The notes under the pieces: model-generated
What the model was told of the DNA's origin: nothing
The model's database searches: none
Seen by the model: only the letters and a program-made list of their open reading frames with translations
Shown: piece after piece, positions 7,418-15,011 of the stretch
Position numbering within the stretch: the first letter of the stretch is position 1
How the letters are laid out: each line of letters starts with the position of its first letter
Translations under genes and position numbers: made by a program
Origin: JAVJPJ01 sp040217295
GTDB taxonomy: Bacteria; Pseudomonadota; Alphaproteobacteria; Rhodobacterales; Rhodobacteraceae
Reading direction: 5' to 3'
Length of the DNA: 29,190 nt
Assembly (NCBI GenBank): GCA_964460185.1
Contig: CAYWTM010000032.1
Span: 1 to 29,190, forward strand

Positions 7418-8373
7418 GCCGCGAGGCCTTTCGAGCCCATATCGAGGTATTTCTTGCGTCGGCCGGCGATCAACTTGGCCCGATCCGCGCCGCCCAACTG
7501 CGCCAGCATGGACGCGATCGCCTTGGACACCTCGGCGATCGTGCCGGCCGGGTCGCGTTGTGCGCCGCCCATCGGTTCGCGGATCACCAGATCGCAAACG
7601 CCGAGCTTGTGCAGATCCTGCGCTGTCAGGCGTAACGCTTCGGCGGCTTCGCGCATCTTCTCGGCATCCTTCCACAGGATCGAGGCGCAGCCTTCGGGGC
7701 TGATCACCGAATAGATCGAGTGTTCCAGCATCGCCAGACGATCCGCGGTCGCGAAAGCCACCGCGCCGCCCGATCCGCCCTCGCCGATGATGATCGACAT
7801 CAGCGGCACACCGATCTGCAGGCATTTTTCCGTGGACCGGGCAATCGCTTCGGACTGGCCGCGCTCTTCGGCGCCCTTGCCGGGATAGGCGCCGGGCGTA
7901 TCGACCAGCGTGATGACCGGCAGGCCGAAACGGTCGGCCATATCCATCAGGCGCACGGCCTTGCGATAGCCCTCGGGCCGGGCCATGCCGAAATTGCGTT
8001 CGATCCGGGTTTTTGTGTCATGGCCCTTTTCATGGCCGATCACCACGACAGGCGTATCCTGGAACCGGGCCAGGCCGCCCATGACAGCATGGTCGTCGGC
8101 AAAGTTCCGGTCACCGGCCAGCGGCGTGTACTCGGTGAACAGCGCCTCGATATAGTCACGGCAATGGGGGCGATTGGGGTGACGGGCCACCTGGCACTTT
8201 CGCCAGGGGGTCAGGTTCTTGTAAAGGTCACGCAAGATGCCCGCGGCCTTCTGGTCCAGGGCGGTGGCCTCTGCCTCCACATCCATTTCTTCGTTGCGGC
8301 GCGCCAGCGCGCGCAGCTCTTCCGCCTTGCCTTCGATTTCAGCCAGGGGTTTTTCGAAGTCGAGATAGGTCAT
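7414..8373 (-). CDS. accA: Acetyl-CoA carboxylase carboxyltransferase subunit alpha
   Basis: A 319-residue AccA, the family's usual length. With AccD it transfers the carboxyl group from biotin to acetyl-CoA, giving malonyl-CoA for fatty-acid synthesis. Recognisable blocks are YLDFEKPLAEIEGKAEEL at the N-terminus, RNFGMARPEGYRKA, the oxyanion/CoA region PVITLVDTPGAYPG, GQSEAIARS, and IIGEGGSGGA followed by LEHSIYSVISPEGCASILWKD. The ATG at 8373 is chosen because the conserved N-terminus begins there; the frame remains open about 30 codons further upstream. The accD partner is not in this window. The stop overlaps the CIA30 start. Confidence 0.96.
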   Translation of the reverse strand: MTYLDFEKPLAEIEGKAEELRALARRNEEMDVEAEATALDQKAAGILRDLYKNLTPWRKCQVARHPNRPHCRDYIEALFTEYTPLAGDRNFADDHAVMGGLARFQDTPVVVIGHEKGHDTKTRIERNFGMARPEGYRKAVRLMDMADRFGLPVITLVDTPGAYPGKGAEERGQSEAIARSTEKCLQIGVPLMSIIIGEGGSGGAVAFATADRLAMLEHSIYSVISPEGCASILWKDAEKMREAAEALRLTAQDLHKLGVCDLVIREPMGGAQRDPAGTIAEVSKAIASMLAQLGGADRAKLIAGRRKKYLDMGSKGLAA

Positions 8374-8493
8374 GCATGTCGTCCCGTCGTTCCGGCGCCT
8401 CGCCATCGTATATGACCCTGGCAAGGCCGGGATGCAACTCGGCATGGGTGGCTTTGGGGGCGGCATCCCCGTCCGCGAAACGCCCCCCGGTCT

Positions 8494-9456
8494 TCAAACG
8501 CTGCCAGCGATCATTTCCGCCTGCCTGACGATCACCTCGGCCTGTTTGATCGAGGCGATATCGACAAGCCGGCCCTTGTAGACGGTAGCCCCCTGCCCCT
8601 CGGCCTTGGCCTGTTCCATCGCGGCCAGGATTTCGCGGGCTTCGGCAACGGCTGTCTCGGACGGGGTGAACACCTCGTTGGCCAGCGCCACCTGCTTGGG
8701 GTGGATCGCCCATTTGCCGACCATGCCCAGCGTTGCCGACCGCCGCGCCTGCGCACGGTAACCTTCATCATCCGAGAAATCGCCGAATGGCCCGTCGACC
8801 GGCAAGACGCCGTGGGTGCGGCATGCCGCGACAATCGCGGTCTGTGCCCAATGCCACGGGTCGCTGTAGTGGCGGGTGTCGCCTTGCAGCATGTAGTAAT
8901 TTTCCTGCGTTCCGCCGATGCCGGTTGTCTGCATGCCCATGCTGGCGGCGAAATCCGCCGCGCCCAGCGACATCGCCTGAAGCCGGGGCGAGGCGGCGGC
9001 GATTTCTTCCACATGGGCGATGCCGGCCGCACTTTCGATGATGACCTCGAAGGCAATCGGTCTGGATCGGCCCATCGCGGCCTCGATCGACGTCACAAGC
9101 GCGTCGACCGCGTAGATATCGGCGGCGTTGCCCACCTTGGGGATCATGATCTGATCCAACCGGTCGCTGGCCTGTTCCAGCAGGTCAACGACATCGCGAT
9201 ACCAATAGGGGCTATCGAGCCCGTTGATCCGCACGCTGAGTGTCTTGGCGCCCCAATCCACGTCGCCGATGGCCTGAATGATGTTTTTCCGCGCCGCGGG
9301 CTTGTCGTCGGGGGCCACCGAATCCTCGAGATCGAGGTTGATCACATCCGCGTCGGAGCCTGCCATTTTCTCGAAGATCTGTGGCCGCGAACCGGGGCCG
9401 AACAGCTGGCAACGGTTGGGGCGGGCGACAGGCTGAGGTTGCAGGCGAAAGCTCAT
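8494..9456 (-). CDS. mcl1: L-malyl-CoA / beta-methylmalyl-CoA lyase
   Basis: A 320-residue HpcH/HpaI (CitE-like) family lyase that closely resembles Rhodobacter Mcl1 as I remember it, in length and in long identical-looking blocks. These include PNRCQLFGPGSRP at the start, INLDLEDSVAPDD, IMIPKVG, the metal-site stretch FEVIIESAAGI (Glu), MSLGAADFAASMG (Asp), and MVGKWAIHPKQ. Mcl1 reversibly cleaves L-malyl-CoA to acetyl-CoA plus glyoxylate and (2R,3S)-beta-methylmalyl-CoA to propionyl-CoA plus glyoxylate. It is a step of the ethylmalonyl-CoA pathway, used for acetate assimilation where isocitrate lyase is missing. Its presence suggests that pathway; the other enzymes are not in the window. 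It lies 120 bases upstream of accA. Confidence 0.92.
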   Translation of the reverse strand: MSFRLQPQPVARPNRCQLFGPGSRPQIFEKMAGSDADVINLDLEDSVAPDDKPAARKNIIQAIGDVDWGAKTLSVRINGLDSPYWYRDVVDLLEQASDRLDQIMIPKVGNAADIYAVDALVTSIEAAMGRSRPIAFEVIIESAAGIAHVEEIAAASPRLQAMSLGAADFAASMGMQTTGIGGTQENYYMLQGDTRHYSDPWHWAQTAIVAACRTHGVLPVDGPFGDFSDDEGYRAQARRSATLGMVGKWAIHPKQVALANEVFTPSETAVAEAREILAAMEQAKAEGQGATVYKGRLVDIASIKQAEVIVRQAEMIAGSV

Positions 9457-9555
9457 GACGGCGGTTTCCTATGCGCAAGGATGTTTCGTTTTGGTCGCGC
9501 CATCGGATAGGATATTGCGCCGCAGCATGCAAGCGCTGCGTCGCGGCGCGACCGC

Positions 9556-10353
9556 CTAATGCGGATAGATCACCGGAAACCAGTCTTCGCGCAGCTTTTG
9601 ACCCGGCTGCATGTCATGGCCCGGAAAGGGTGGCGAGGTGCGGCCGGGGCGTTCCACGTACCGCGCATCATCGCCCAACAGCCTGAGCGAAAAGGCCCGG
9701 CGGCGCGCGTTGGCATGGTTGCCGCGCGCGCCGTGCAAGGTGCCGTAGTGAAAGGCCACGGCATCCCCCGGTTCCATCGCCCATTCGCGGATATCCATGC
9801 CCTCCGCATCGGGGTCGGGCACGGGCATGTAGTCGTCTTCATTGGGATAGAAGCTCGTTTCAGCCAGCCAGCGCGTGGGCAGAACGGGCCGGGGCCAGGC
9901 AAAGCTGCCTGCCACGCAGCGCAGGCTGGCATCGGTGACCGGATCGACCGGGGACCAGAAACTGACGGTCTGTCGCCCCTCGACGAAATAATAGGGGCCG
10001 TCCTGATGCCAGGGCGTCGGCTTGGATGTTCCCGGTTCCTTGACCAGCACATGATCGTGGAACACCTGCACGGTCGCGGACTGCATCAGGTCGGCGGCAA
10101 CCGCGGCCGCCGGAGAATTCCGGATCACATCGGCGAATTCGGGAATCCGCGACCAGTTGCAGTAATCGTCGAAAAAGCGCCCGGTTTCCCCTTCTTTGAG
10201 GTTCTCGGCCGCATAGGGGCCGGGATCGGCCATGTTGCGTTCGATGCCCGCGCGGATGGTCTCGACGTGATCCCGAAACAGGCCCCGGATCAACACGACA
10301 CCGTCGCGCTGGTAGGTTTCGATATCGGCTTTGGTCACAAGGGGGTGGGTCAT
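9556..10353 (-). CDS. Phytanoyl-CoA dioxygenase (PhyH) family Fe(II)/2-oxoglutarate enzyme
   Basis: A 265-residue double-stranded beta-helix oxygenase. The iron triad is visible as H116xD118 in WHQDGPYY and the distal His207 in LHGARGN. An Arg-rich strand (residues 217-219, before AFSLRLLGDD) supplies the likely 2-oxoglutarate anchor. The PhyH family hydroxylates diverse small molecules and CoA esters, so the substrate is open; it does not show the ectoine hydroxylase signature. It is 18 bases downstream of the PatB-like gene on the same strand, so the two are almost surely one operon, perhaps acting on related sulfur- or amino-acid-derived substrates (inference). Confidence 0.85.
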   Translation of the reverse strand: MTHPLVTKADIETYQRDGVVLIRGLFRDHVETIRAGIERNMADPGPYAAENLKEGETGRFFDDYCNWSRIPEFADVIRNSPAAAVAADLMQSATVQVFHDHVLVKEPGTSKPTPWHQDGPYYFVEGRQTVSFWSPVDPVTDASLRCVAGSFAWPRPVLPTRWLAETSFYPNEDDYMPVPDPDAEGMDIREWAMEPGDAVAFHYGTLHGARGNHANARRRAFSLRLLGDDARYVERPGRTSPPFPGHDMQPGQKLREDWFPVIYPH

Positions 10354-10371
10354 CGCAACACCTCGGCAGAT

Positions 10372-11544
10372 CTATTGCAGGTCGCCAAACGCGGCCTGCA
10401 TGCGGGCAACCGTTTCCTCGATCTGCGCTGTCGGCAAGGCCAGATTGAACCGGTTGAACATCTCGCCGCCCGTCCCGAACCATGTGCCGGGGGCCACACC
10501 GATCCTGGCGTCGCGCTGAACGCGGCGTTCGATTTCCTCGACGCTCATGCCGGTGCCCGAAAAATCGACCCATGGCAGGAAGGTCGCATCCAGCCGCATC
10601 GAGTGCAGGCCGGGGATCGCATTGATGCCGGCGTCAAAGATGTCCCGGTTCCGGGTCAGATGCGCCATCTGCGCGGCCAGCCATTGCGCGCCGTCCGGGG
10701 AATAGGCCGCCTGGCTGGCCCAAACGCCCATCGTGGTCGGATCGTAGTTCAATGCGATCAAACGGTTGCCCATCTGGGCGCGCAGGGTGTCGTCGCGGAT
10801 GATGACCTGGCCCACGCGCATGCCCGCCAGATTGAAGGTCTTGGACGCCGCGAACAGCGTCACCAGACGATCGCGGTGATCGGGCGCAGCCACATCCATG
10901 GGAACATGCCGCTTCCCATCGTAGATCAGATCGCAATGCACCTCGTCCGAGACCAGGATCAGGTCATGGCGCGCGGCGAATTCCGCCACCTGCCGTTGTT
11001 CCTCGGGCGACCACATGCGGCCAGACGGGTTTTGCGGCGAACAGAACAGCAAGATCCGGGTGTCGGGCGTGATCGCGGCCTCTGCCGCGTCCCAATCCAG
11101 TTCATAGCGCCCATCGACCAGCGCCATCGGAAGCTCCACCGGGCGCCGGCCGGCGCGTTCGGATTTCAGGCGGAACTCGTGATAGACCGGCGTGAAGAAT
11201 GCAACGCCCTCGCCCGGTTCGGACCAGACATCGAGACACATGGCGATGGCATGGCCAAGCCCCTGGGTCGACAAGATCCAGTCCGGTGAAACCTCCCAAT
11301 CGTGGCGGGTCTTGAGCCACCAGCAAACCGCCGCAAGATATTTGTCCTTGTCATACCCGTAGTTGAACAGGCCATGGTCGACCGCGCGCTGCAAGGTCTC
11401 GATCACGCAAGGCGCCGTCGGATAGTCGGAATCGGCCACCCACATCGCAATGCATTCGGTCGGGTCCATATCGAACGCGGACTTCAGTTTGGCCCATTTC
11501 GAGTTCTGGGTCAGATGCATGGGCAGAACGGTGTTGAAACTCAT
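10372..11544 (-). CDS. PatB/MalY-type PLP-dependent C-S lyase (aminotransferase fold)
   Basis: A 390-residue fold-type I PLP enzyme of the MalY/PatB group. The PLP lysine lies in FAASKTFNLAG, preceded by the LVSDEVHCDLIY segment (PLP-ring Asp) and LLFCSPQNPSGRMW. The pattern SKTFNLAG and the N-terminal region with WVADSDYPT distinguish MalY/PatB from ordinary aspartate aminotransferases. Members cleave cystathionine or other Cys-S conjugates to pyruvate, ammonia and a thiol. The ATG at 11544 is preceded by GGAGG at proper spacing, which rejects the longer frame. It is first of a two-gene unit with the dioxygenase and diverges from the deformylase operon across about 97 bases. Confidence 0.85.
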   Translation of the reverse strand: MSFNTVLPMHLTQNSKWAKLKSAFDMDPTECIAMWVADSDYPTAPCVIETLQRAVDHGLFNYGYDKDKYLAAVCWWLKTRHDWEVSPDWILSTQGLGHAIAMCLDVWSEPGEGVAFFTPVYHEFRLKSERAGRRPVELPMALVDGRYELDWDAAEAAITPDTRILLFCSPQNPSGRMWSPEEQRQVAEFAARHDLILVSDEVHCDLIYDGKRHVPMDVAAPDHRDRLVTLFAASKTFNLAGMRVGQVIIRDDTLRAQMGNRLIALNYDPTTMGVWASQAAYSPDGAQWLAAQMAHLTRNRDIFDAGINAIPGLHSMRLDATFLPWVDFSGTGMSVEEIERRVQRDARIGVAPGTWFGTGGEMFNRFNLALPTAQIEETVARMQAAFGDLQ

Positions 11545-11605
11545 GTGGCCTCCGGTCATCGGGAACTGCGGACACTAGCCTTGGCCGCAAGATGTGCAAG
11601 AGGCG

Positions 11606-11634
11606 TTGCGAGCACGGGCCTCATCGCTTATCTC
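11606..11634 (+). promoter_or_regulatory. Candidate promoter of the def-fmt operon
   Basis: A possible -35 TTGCGA (11606-11611) and -10 TATCTC (11629-11634) are separated by 17 bases. The match to sigma-70 consensus is partial. Transcription would start about at the ATG on 11642, and no Shine-Dalgarno is seen before that ATG, so the message might be leaderless or nearly so. Confidence 0.28.
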
Positions 11635-11641
11635 AACGCCC

Positions 11642-12166
11642 ATGAAACGTCCGATCCTTCTGCACCCCGACCCACGCCTCAAGAAAGTCGCCGACCCGGT
11701 CAGCGACCTGACGGATGATCTGCGCACGCTGGCCGACGACATGCTGTCGACCATGTACGATGCGCCGGGCATCGGGCTGGCCGCGCCGCAGGTCGGCGTG
11801 CTGTCGCGCCTGATCGTGCTGGATTGCGTCAAGGAAGAGGGCGCGGCCCCGCGTCCGCTGGCGATGTTCAACCCCGAGGTGGTCGCAGCCTCGGACGAAA
11901 TCTCGGTCTACGAGGAAGGCTGCCTGTCGATCCCCGAATTCTACGCCGACGTGGAACGCCCCGCCGAGGTGACCGTGCGCTGGATCGACCCCGATGGCGC
12001 GGAACAGCAAGAAACCTTTGCCGGGCTGTGGGCGACCTGCGTCCAACACGAGATCGATCACCTGAACGGCAAGCTGTTCATCGATTACCTCAAACCGCTC
12101 AGGCGGCAGCTGATCACCCGCAAGATGGTGAAGCTGAAAAAAGAACGCGCGCGGGAAAAGGCGTGA
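11642..12166 (+). CDS. def: Peptide deformylase (canonical copy)
   Basis: A 174-residue deformylase that removes the formyl group from the N-terminal Met of new proteins. All three family motifs are intact: GIGLAAPQ (Gln50), EGCLS (metal ligand Cys94) and QHEIDHL (His136, Glu137, His140). A basic C-terminal helix (KMVKLKKERA) is usual for type I enzymes. The ATG at 11642 begins with the conserved KRPILLHPDPRL; no clear ribosome site precedes it. This is the copy most likely to carry the housekeeping activity. It overlaps the second deformylase gene by GTGA. Confidence 0.96.
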   Translation: MKRPILLHPDPRLKKVADPVSDLTDDLRTLADDMLSTMYDAPGIGLAAPQVGVLSRLIVLDCVKEEGAAPRPLAMFNPEVVAASDEISVYEEGCLSIPEFYADVERPAEVTVRWIDPDGAEQQETFAGLWATCVQHEIDHLNGKLFIDYLKPLRRQLITRKMVKLKKERAREKA

Positions 12167-12630
12167 GCGACCTGCGCCTGCGCTTTCACCCCGATCCGAT
12201 CCTGCGCAAGGTCTGCGCCCCGCTTGCCGACTTCGGCACGGACCTGCAGGATCTGGCACAGGCGATGCTGAAGGTGATGTATGACGCCCCGGGGCGGGGC
12301 CTTGCGGGCCCGCAGATTGGCCTGACACAGCGGATCTTCGTGATGGATGCCACCTGGAAGGATGGCGATCCCGCGCCGCTGATCTGCATCAATCCGGTCG
12401 TGGACTGGGCGTCGGAGGATACCGTGCCGGGCCAGGAAGGCTGCCTGTCGATCCCTGATACACCCTGTCTTGTGCGCCGCCCCAAGGCGATCCGCCTGCG
12501 CTGGCAGGACGCGAAAGGAACGGGCCACGAAGCAGCCATGGATGGCACCACAGCGCGTATCGCCCTGCATGAGCTGGATCATCTCGATGGCATCTTGTGC
12601 ATCGACCGGCATGAAGGCGCCACGGCATGA
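12163..12630 (+). CDS. Peptide deformylase paralogue 2 (catalytic residues kept)
   Basis: A 155-residue deformylase-family protein starting at a GTG that overlaps the previous stop. The catalytic set is present: Gln51, Cys94 in EGCLS, and H136-E137-x2-H140 in LHELDHL. It departs from consensus at GRGLAGPQ (Ala to Gly in motif I) and LHE in place of QHE in motif III. It also lacks the basic C-terminal helix of the first copy. It is therefore probably a metal-binding hydrolase, but its substrate range may differ from true deformylase; short deformylase-like proteins with mutated motif I are known in other lineages. Its stop overlaps the third copy by ATGA. Confidence 0.88.
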   Translation: MSDLRLRFHPDPILRKVCAPLADFGTDLQDLAQAMLKVMYDAPGRGLAGPQIGLTQRIFVMDATWKDGDPAPLICINPVVDWASEDTVPGQEGCLSIPDTPCLVRRPKAIRLRWQDAKGTGHEAAMDGTTARIALHELDHLDGILCIDRHEGATA

Positions 12631-13118
12631 GACGCGAATTCATCATGTGGCCCGACAAACGGCTCAGGACGCCCGCCGACGAGGTGCCATCCGTCACCGA
12701 CGAGATCCGCGCGATCTGGGACGACATGATCGAAACCATGGATGCGATGCCGGGGGTCGGCCTGGCCGCGCCGCAGATCGGCGTGATGCTGCGCCTTGCG
12801 GTGGTGGATGCCAGCGACGAACGCGGCCGTGCGATCCGGATGGCCAACCCGGAAATCATTGCCGTCAGCGACGCCACCAACGACCATGAGGAAGCCAGCC
12901 CCAACCTGCCCGGCGTCTGGGCCCGGATCACCCGGCCGGCCGAGGTTTCGATCGCCTTCACCGATCATATGGGCATGCGGGTGCGGAGGGATTTTACCGG
13001 CCTCTGGGCCACGTCGGTCCAGCACCAGATCGACCACCTGGCGGGGCGCATGTATTTCGACCGTCTGTCCAAGGTAAAGCGTGACATGTTGCTGAAACGC
13101 GCGAAAAAGGCCGGCTGA
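12627..13118 (+). CDS. Deformylase-like protein 3, predicted catalytically inactive
   Basis: A 163-residue protein that is clearly deformylase-derived: motif I GVGLAAPQ (Gln50) is perfect and GLWATSVQHQIDHL aligns with the GLWATCVQHEIDHL of copy 1. However, two key residues are lost. Motif II EGCLS aligns without gaps to EASPN, so the metal-ligand Cys becomes Ser91. Motif III has HQIDH, so the catalytic Glu becomes Gln134. Both His ligands (133, 137) remain. The frame is intact, coding composition is normal, and the gene is coupled on both sides (ATGA with copy 2, TGATG with fmt), so it looks maintained rather than decaying. It may bind formyl-Met peptides or ribosomes, or regulate the active copies; this is inference. 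Confidence 0.9.
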   Translation: MRREFIMWPDKRLRTPADEVPSVTDEIRAIWDDMIETMDAMPGVGLAAPQIGVMLRLAVVDASDERGRAIRMANPEIIAVSDATNDHEEASPNLPGVWARITRPAEVSIAFTDHMGMRVRRDFTGLWATSVQHQIDHLAGRMYFDRLSKVKRDMLLKRAKKAG

Positions 13119-14032
13119 TGCGGATCGTGTTCATGGGGACGCCCGATTTCTCGGTCGGGGTGCTGGATGCGCTGATCGCGGCAGGCCACGAGGTTGTGGC
13201 CGTCTATTGCCAGCCGCCCCGCCCCGCCGGACGCGGCAAGAAGGATCGCCCCAGCCCGGTGCAGGGACGCGCCGAGGCCCTTGGCCTGCCGGTGCGCCAT
13301 CCGGTGTCGCTGAAAACGCCCGAGGCGCAGGCCGCCTTCGCGGCGCTGAATGCCGACGTGGCCGTGGTCGTGGCCTATGGCCTGATCCTGCCGCAGGCGG
13401 TTCTGGATGCCCCGCGCCATGGCTGCCTCAACATCCACGCCTCGCTTTTGCCGCGCTGGCGCGGGGCCGCGCCGATCCAGCGGGCGATCATGGCGGGCGA
13501 TCGGCAAACCGGCGTGTGCATCATGCAGATGGAGGCCGGGCTCGATACCGGGCCGGTTCTGTTGCGCCGCGAGATCCCGATCGACGCCACCGAGACGGCG
13601 GGCGGGCTGCATGACAAGTTGTCGGCGCTCGGCGCATCATCCGTGGTGGAGGCGCTGGCGCGGCTTGAGGATCTTGTCCCCGAGATCCAGTCCGAAACCG
13701 GCGTTACCTACGCGGAAAAGATCGACAAGGCCGAGGCGCGGGTGGATTGGGCGCGGGATGCCGCCGTCATTGACCGGCAGATCCGGGGCCTCTCGCCTTT
13801 TCCGGGCGCTTGGACCATGATCGCGGGCAAACGCTTGAAACTGTTGAAAAGCCACGTCGTCGACGGCCAGGGCGTGCCGGGCACGATCCTGTCAGGCCTG
13901 ATGGTGGCTTGCGGCAAGGACGCGGTCGAGATCACCGAGGTGCAGCCAGAGGGCAAGCCGAGGATGCAGGCAGAGGCATATCTGCGAGGCGCACGGGTAG
14001 ACCCCGGCATGGTTTTGGGAGACGGAACATGA
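13118..14032 (+). CDS. fmt: Methionyl-tRNA formyltransferase
   Basis: A 304-residue enzyme that formylates initiator Met-tRNA using 10-formyltetrahydrofolate. The catalytic trio is visible as Asn105, His107 (in LNIHASLLPRWRGAAPI) and Asp143 (in EAGLDTGPVL). The N-terminal MRIVFMGTPDFS block and the C-terminal tRNA-binding domain (from about residue 205) are present at standard length. The ATG overlaps the previous stop. Linkage to deformylase genes is the classic formyl-cycle arrangement, placing formylation and deformylation under common control. Confidence 0.97.
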   Translation: MRIVFMGTPDFSVGVLDALIAAGHEVVAVYCQPPRPAGRGKKDRPSPVQGRAEALGLPVRHPVSLKTPEAQAAFAALNADVAVVVAYGLILPQAVLDAPRHGCLNIHASLLPRWRGAAPIQRAIMAGDRQTGVCIMQMEAGLDTGPVLLRREIPIDATETAGGLHDKLSALGASSVVEALARLEDLVPEIQSETGVTYAEKIDKAEARVDWARDAAVIDRQIRGLSPFPGAWTMIAGKRLKLLKSHVVDGQGVPGTILSGLMVACGKDAVEITEVQPEGKPRMQAEAYLRGARVDPGMVLGDGT

Positions 14033-14298
14033 TCCTGTTTTCATTCTTCGGGTCGTTGATGATCGCGGGGATCGTGGCCGTCTTGTTCGAGAAATGGGAC
14101 ATCACCCATAACGGGATCGTGCCATCGGTGCTGATCGCGTTCGGGGCGGTTCTGGCCCTGTTCTTCATCCGGTCCCTGTTCGGGTTCAGCCTTGGCTCGC
14201 CCGGGGTCGATGCCATCCTGGGGTCGGCCGCGGCGCTGGTGCTGATCCCCACGGAATATGCCAACCGCCGCCGCAAGCGGAACAATCGCCGCCGGTAG
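14029..14298 (+). CDS. Small membrane protein of unknown function
   Basis: An 89-residue protein with two or three hydrophobic segments (about residues 2-20, 30-48 and 55-72) and a strongly basic tail (RRRKRNNRRR). The positive tail should stay in the cytoplasm. Its ATG overlaps the fmt stop by ATGA, so it is expressed with the def-fmt operon. I do not recognise a family. Its size and linkage suggest a conserved but unnamed roseobacter gene, perhaps present only because of the operon. Confidence 0.65.
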   Translation: MILFSFFGSLMIAGIVAVLFEKWDITHNGIVPSVLIAFGAVLALFFIRSLFGFSLGSPGVDAILGSAAALVLIPTEYANRRRKRNNRRR

Positions 14299-14334
14299 CG
14301 CCCGGAACGGGGAACGACATCGCGCGTTGCAGAT

Positions 14335-14380
14335 GTCGGATGCCTCCGGCGGCCATATTTTCGGGATAAAGATGGATGGG
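14335..14380 (+). repeat. Rhodobacteraceae-type intergenic element (CCTCCGGCGG..ATATTTT)
   Basis: The convergent gap between the small membrane protein and the TRIC gene contains GCCTCCGGCGG, then ATATTTT and a purine-rich GATAAAGATGG tail. It resembles a sequence I remember as recurring between genes in many Rhodobacteraceae; a related element lies upstream of era (28438-28505). CCTCCGGCGG can fold back weakly. Possible terminator or dispersed repeat. Confidence 0.4.
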
Positions 14381-14387
14381 GTGGTGG

Positions 14388-15011
14388 TCAGCCGCGCGGT
14401 GGGCGCGGTTTGTAGACCGGCAGCCGCCAGCCAAGGCCAAGCGATCCCGCGCGCAGGATGAAGGTGCAGACCACGCAGGCTGCGGCGGGCGCGAAGGGGA
14501 TCGGGGTCAGGGTGGCCGTCACGAGGGCCGCGCCGGCGCCTGCAAGGGCTGCGGTGACGTAGAGTTCTCCCTGTTTCAGGACCAGCGGAACCTCGTTGGC
14601 GACCACATCGCGCATCAGGCCGCCAAAGGTGCCGGTGGCAACCCCCATGACCAGCACGATGACCGCCGAATGGTCCAGCGACATCGCGACGCTGGCACCC
14701 GCGGCCACCGCGATGCCCAGCGCCAGCGCATCCAGCCAGACCAGCACCTTGAGCCGGCTTTCCATCAGGTGCGCGGTGAAAAACACCAGCACGGCGGCCG
14801 CGCAGGCGATGGCAAGCGGCGTGGGATCCGCCACCCAGAAGACCGGGTTTCGGTCAAGGATCACGTCACGCAGGGTACCGCCGCCCACGGCGGTCAGGCA
14901 GGCCAGGAAGAAGAAACCGATGATATCCAGCTGAGCGCGCGACGCGGCCAATGCGCCGGTCAGCGCGAACACCAGCGCGGCGGCGTAGTCCAGGGTCAGC
15001 GCGAGCGTCAT
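14388..15011 (-). CDS. TRIC-like / UPF0126 membrane protein (YicG-type)
   Basis: A 207-residue membrane protein made of two repeats of a three-helix unit, plus a last helix. Each repeat carries the diagnostic glycine-rich motif: GGGTLRDV (43-50) and GGLMRDVV (130-137). This is the UPF0126 pattern shared with prokaryotic TRIC trimeric cation channels, so a role as a potassium/sodium-conducting channel is plausible but unproven here; relatives have also been linked to glycine uptake. The start overlaps the rnhA stop by ATGA. It is the last gene of the ispH-led cluster. Confidence 0.87.
   Translation of the reverse strand: MTLALTLDYAAALVFALTGALAASRAQLDIIGFFFLACLTAVGGGTLRDVILDRNPVFWVADPTPLAIACAAAVLVFFTAHLMESRLKVLVWLDALALGIAVAAGASVAMSLDHSAVIVLVMGVATGTFGGLMRDVVANEVPLVLKQGELYVTAALAGAGAALVTATLTPIPFAPAAACVVCTFILRAGSLGLGWRLPVYKPRPPRG

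Noticed and set aside
9559..11289. 576-codon open frame on the plus strand across the dioxygenase and PatB genes
   Set aside because: It runs through two genes with clear catalytic motifs on the other strand and shows no family features itself.
9556..11544. Part of a tropodithietic acid or ectoine biosynthesis cluster
   Set aside because: Only a PatB-like gene and a PhyH-like gene are present; no tda, paa or ect genes lie nearby and the dioxygenase lacks the ectoine hydroxylase signature.
11642..13118. Three deformylase genes as an assembly duplication
   Set aside because: The three copies differ widely in protein sequence and length and each joins the next with a proper stop/start overlap, so they are old paralogues.
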